Shown piece after piece: positions 63,956 through 64,000 of a stretch of DNA of 64,000 nucleotides; positions within the stretch are counted from its first letter, which is position 1; every line of letters starts with the position of its first letter. Origin of the DNA: an uncultured Pirellulaceae bacterium. GTDB lineage: Bacteria; Planctomycetota; Planctomycetia; Pirellulales; Pirellulaceae. The stretch spans positions 1 through 64,000 of the forward strand of contig CALJOA010000006.1 of the NCBI GenBank assembly GCA_937981585.1. The letters are read 5' to 3'. Below the pieces are notes generated by a model. The model did not search any database. It saw only the letters and a list, made by a program, of their open reading frames with translations, and was not told where the DNA came from. Both the position numbers and the translations under genes were made by a program.

Positions 63956-64000
63956 ATGAAGCGATTGCGGTCAGCACGAGGGTTGGGGCTGATAGTCGCA
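63956..64000 (+). CDS. Start of a further gene (partial, cut by window edge)
   Basis: ATG 63956 begins MKRLRSARGLGLIVA, a basic then hydrophobic start like a signal peptide, open to the window edge. GGGA lies 8 bases upstream. Only 15 codons are visible, so no product can be named. Confidence 0.4.
   Translation, partial: MKRLRSARGLGLIVA

Overview
The window is a 64 kb piece of a planctomycete chromosome, most likely from the Pirellulales (the Rhodopirellula/Mariniblastus/Rubripirellula type of marine genus). This assignment is inferred from gene content: an N-terminal LEXRxxLA-type motif on a calcium-binding repeat protein, exported proteins of families largely confined to planctomycetes, sulfatases, a flotillin-like FloA, an unlinked infA, lipid A synthesis (lpxK), and many palindromic intergenic repeats. 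No phage, integrase, transposase or CRISPR array was seen.

Layout. 1-11,000: glutathione peroxidase (cut by the window edge), an MBL-fold hydrolase, a 1323-residue AsmA/TamB-like protein, peptidase T, a PolB-like 3'-5' exonuclease and TypA/BipA. 11,000-15,100: mnmA, a membrane protein next to floA, tRNA-Val(GAC) with its terminator, and a small Cys-containing ORF. 15,089-24,395: five minus-strand genes in probable operon order, namely a TolC-like channel, a short SecA-like ATPase, an HlyD-type adaptor, a GAF-HlyD adaptor, and a PqqD-like/M50 peptidase/HlyD fusion. 25,000-31,900: VanZ-like, DUF420-TspO pair, small proteins, EF-hand protein, sulfatase, thrC. 32,069-37,300: TetR - RND adaptor - RND pump operon with a likely operator. 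37,600-40,500: thrS and infC, the latter starting at AUU and closed by a terminator. 40,500-57,000: cell-surface and envelope genes (outer-membrane barrel, calcium-binding repeat protein, large exported proteins, lpxK), with pyrE and a degenerate sulfatase-fold protein. 57,000-64,000: infA, an APC transporter, a second calcium-binding repeat protein, a 29-codon basic protein, two glycosyltransferases and hpt.

The candidate undescribed system is the 15,089-24,395 cluster. It contains every passive part of a type I-like trans-envelope conduit (outer-membrane channel and three adaptor modules). It has no ABC or RND motor; in that place it has a SecA-family ATPase without the usual C-terminal domains, plus a site-2-type membrane protease with a PqqD-like (RiPP-recognition-like) N-terminus. 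I infer a SecA-driven or SecA-assisted peptide or protein export and processing machine. The substrate is unknown. The LEXRxxLA-tagged and RTX-like proteins in this window are only speculative clients.

Housekeeping genes (typA, mnmA, thrS, infC, infA, thrC, pyrE, lpxK, hpt) are scattered singly among planctomycete-specific exported proteins. Intergenic gaps commonly carry imperfect palindromes of several families, one of which recurs at three loci.
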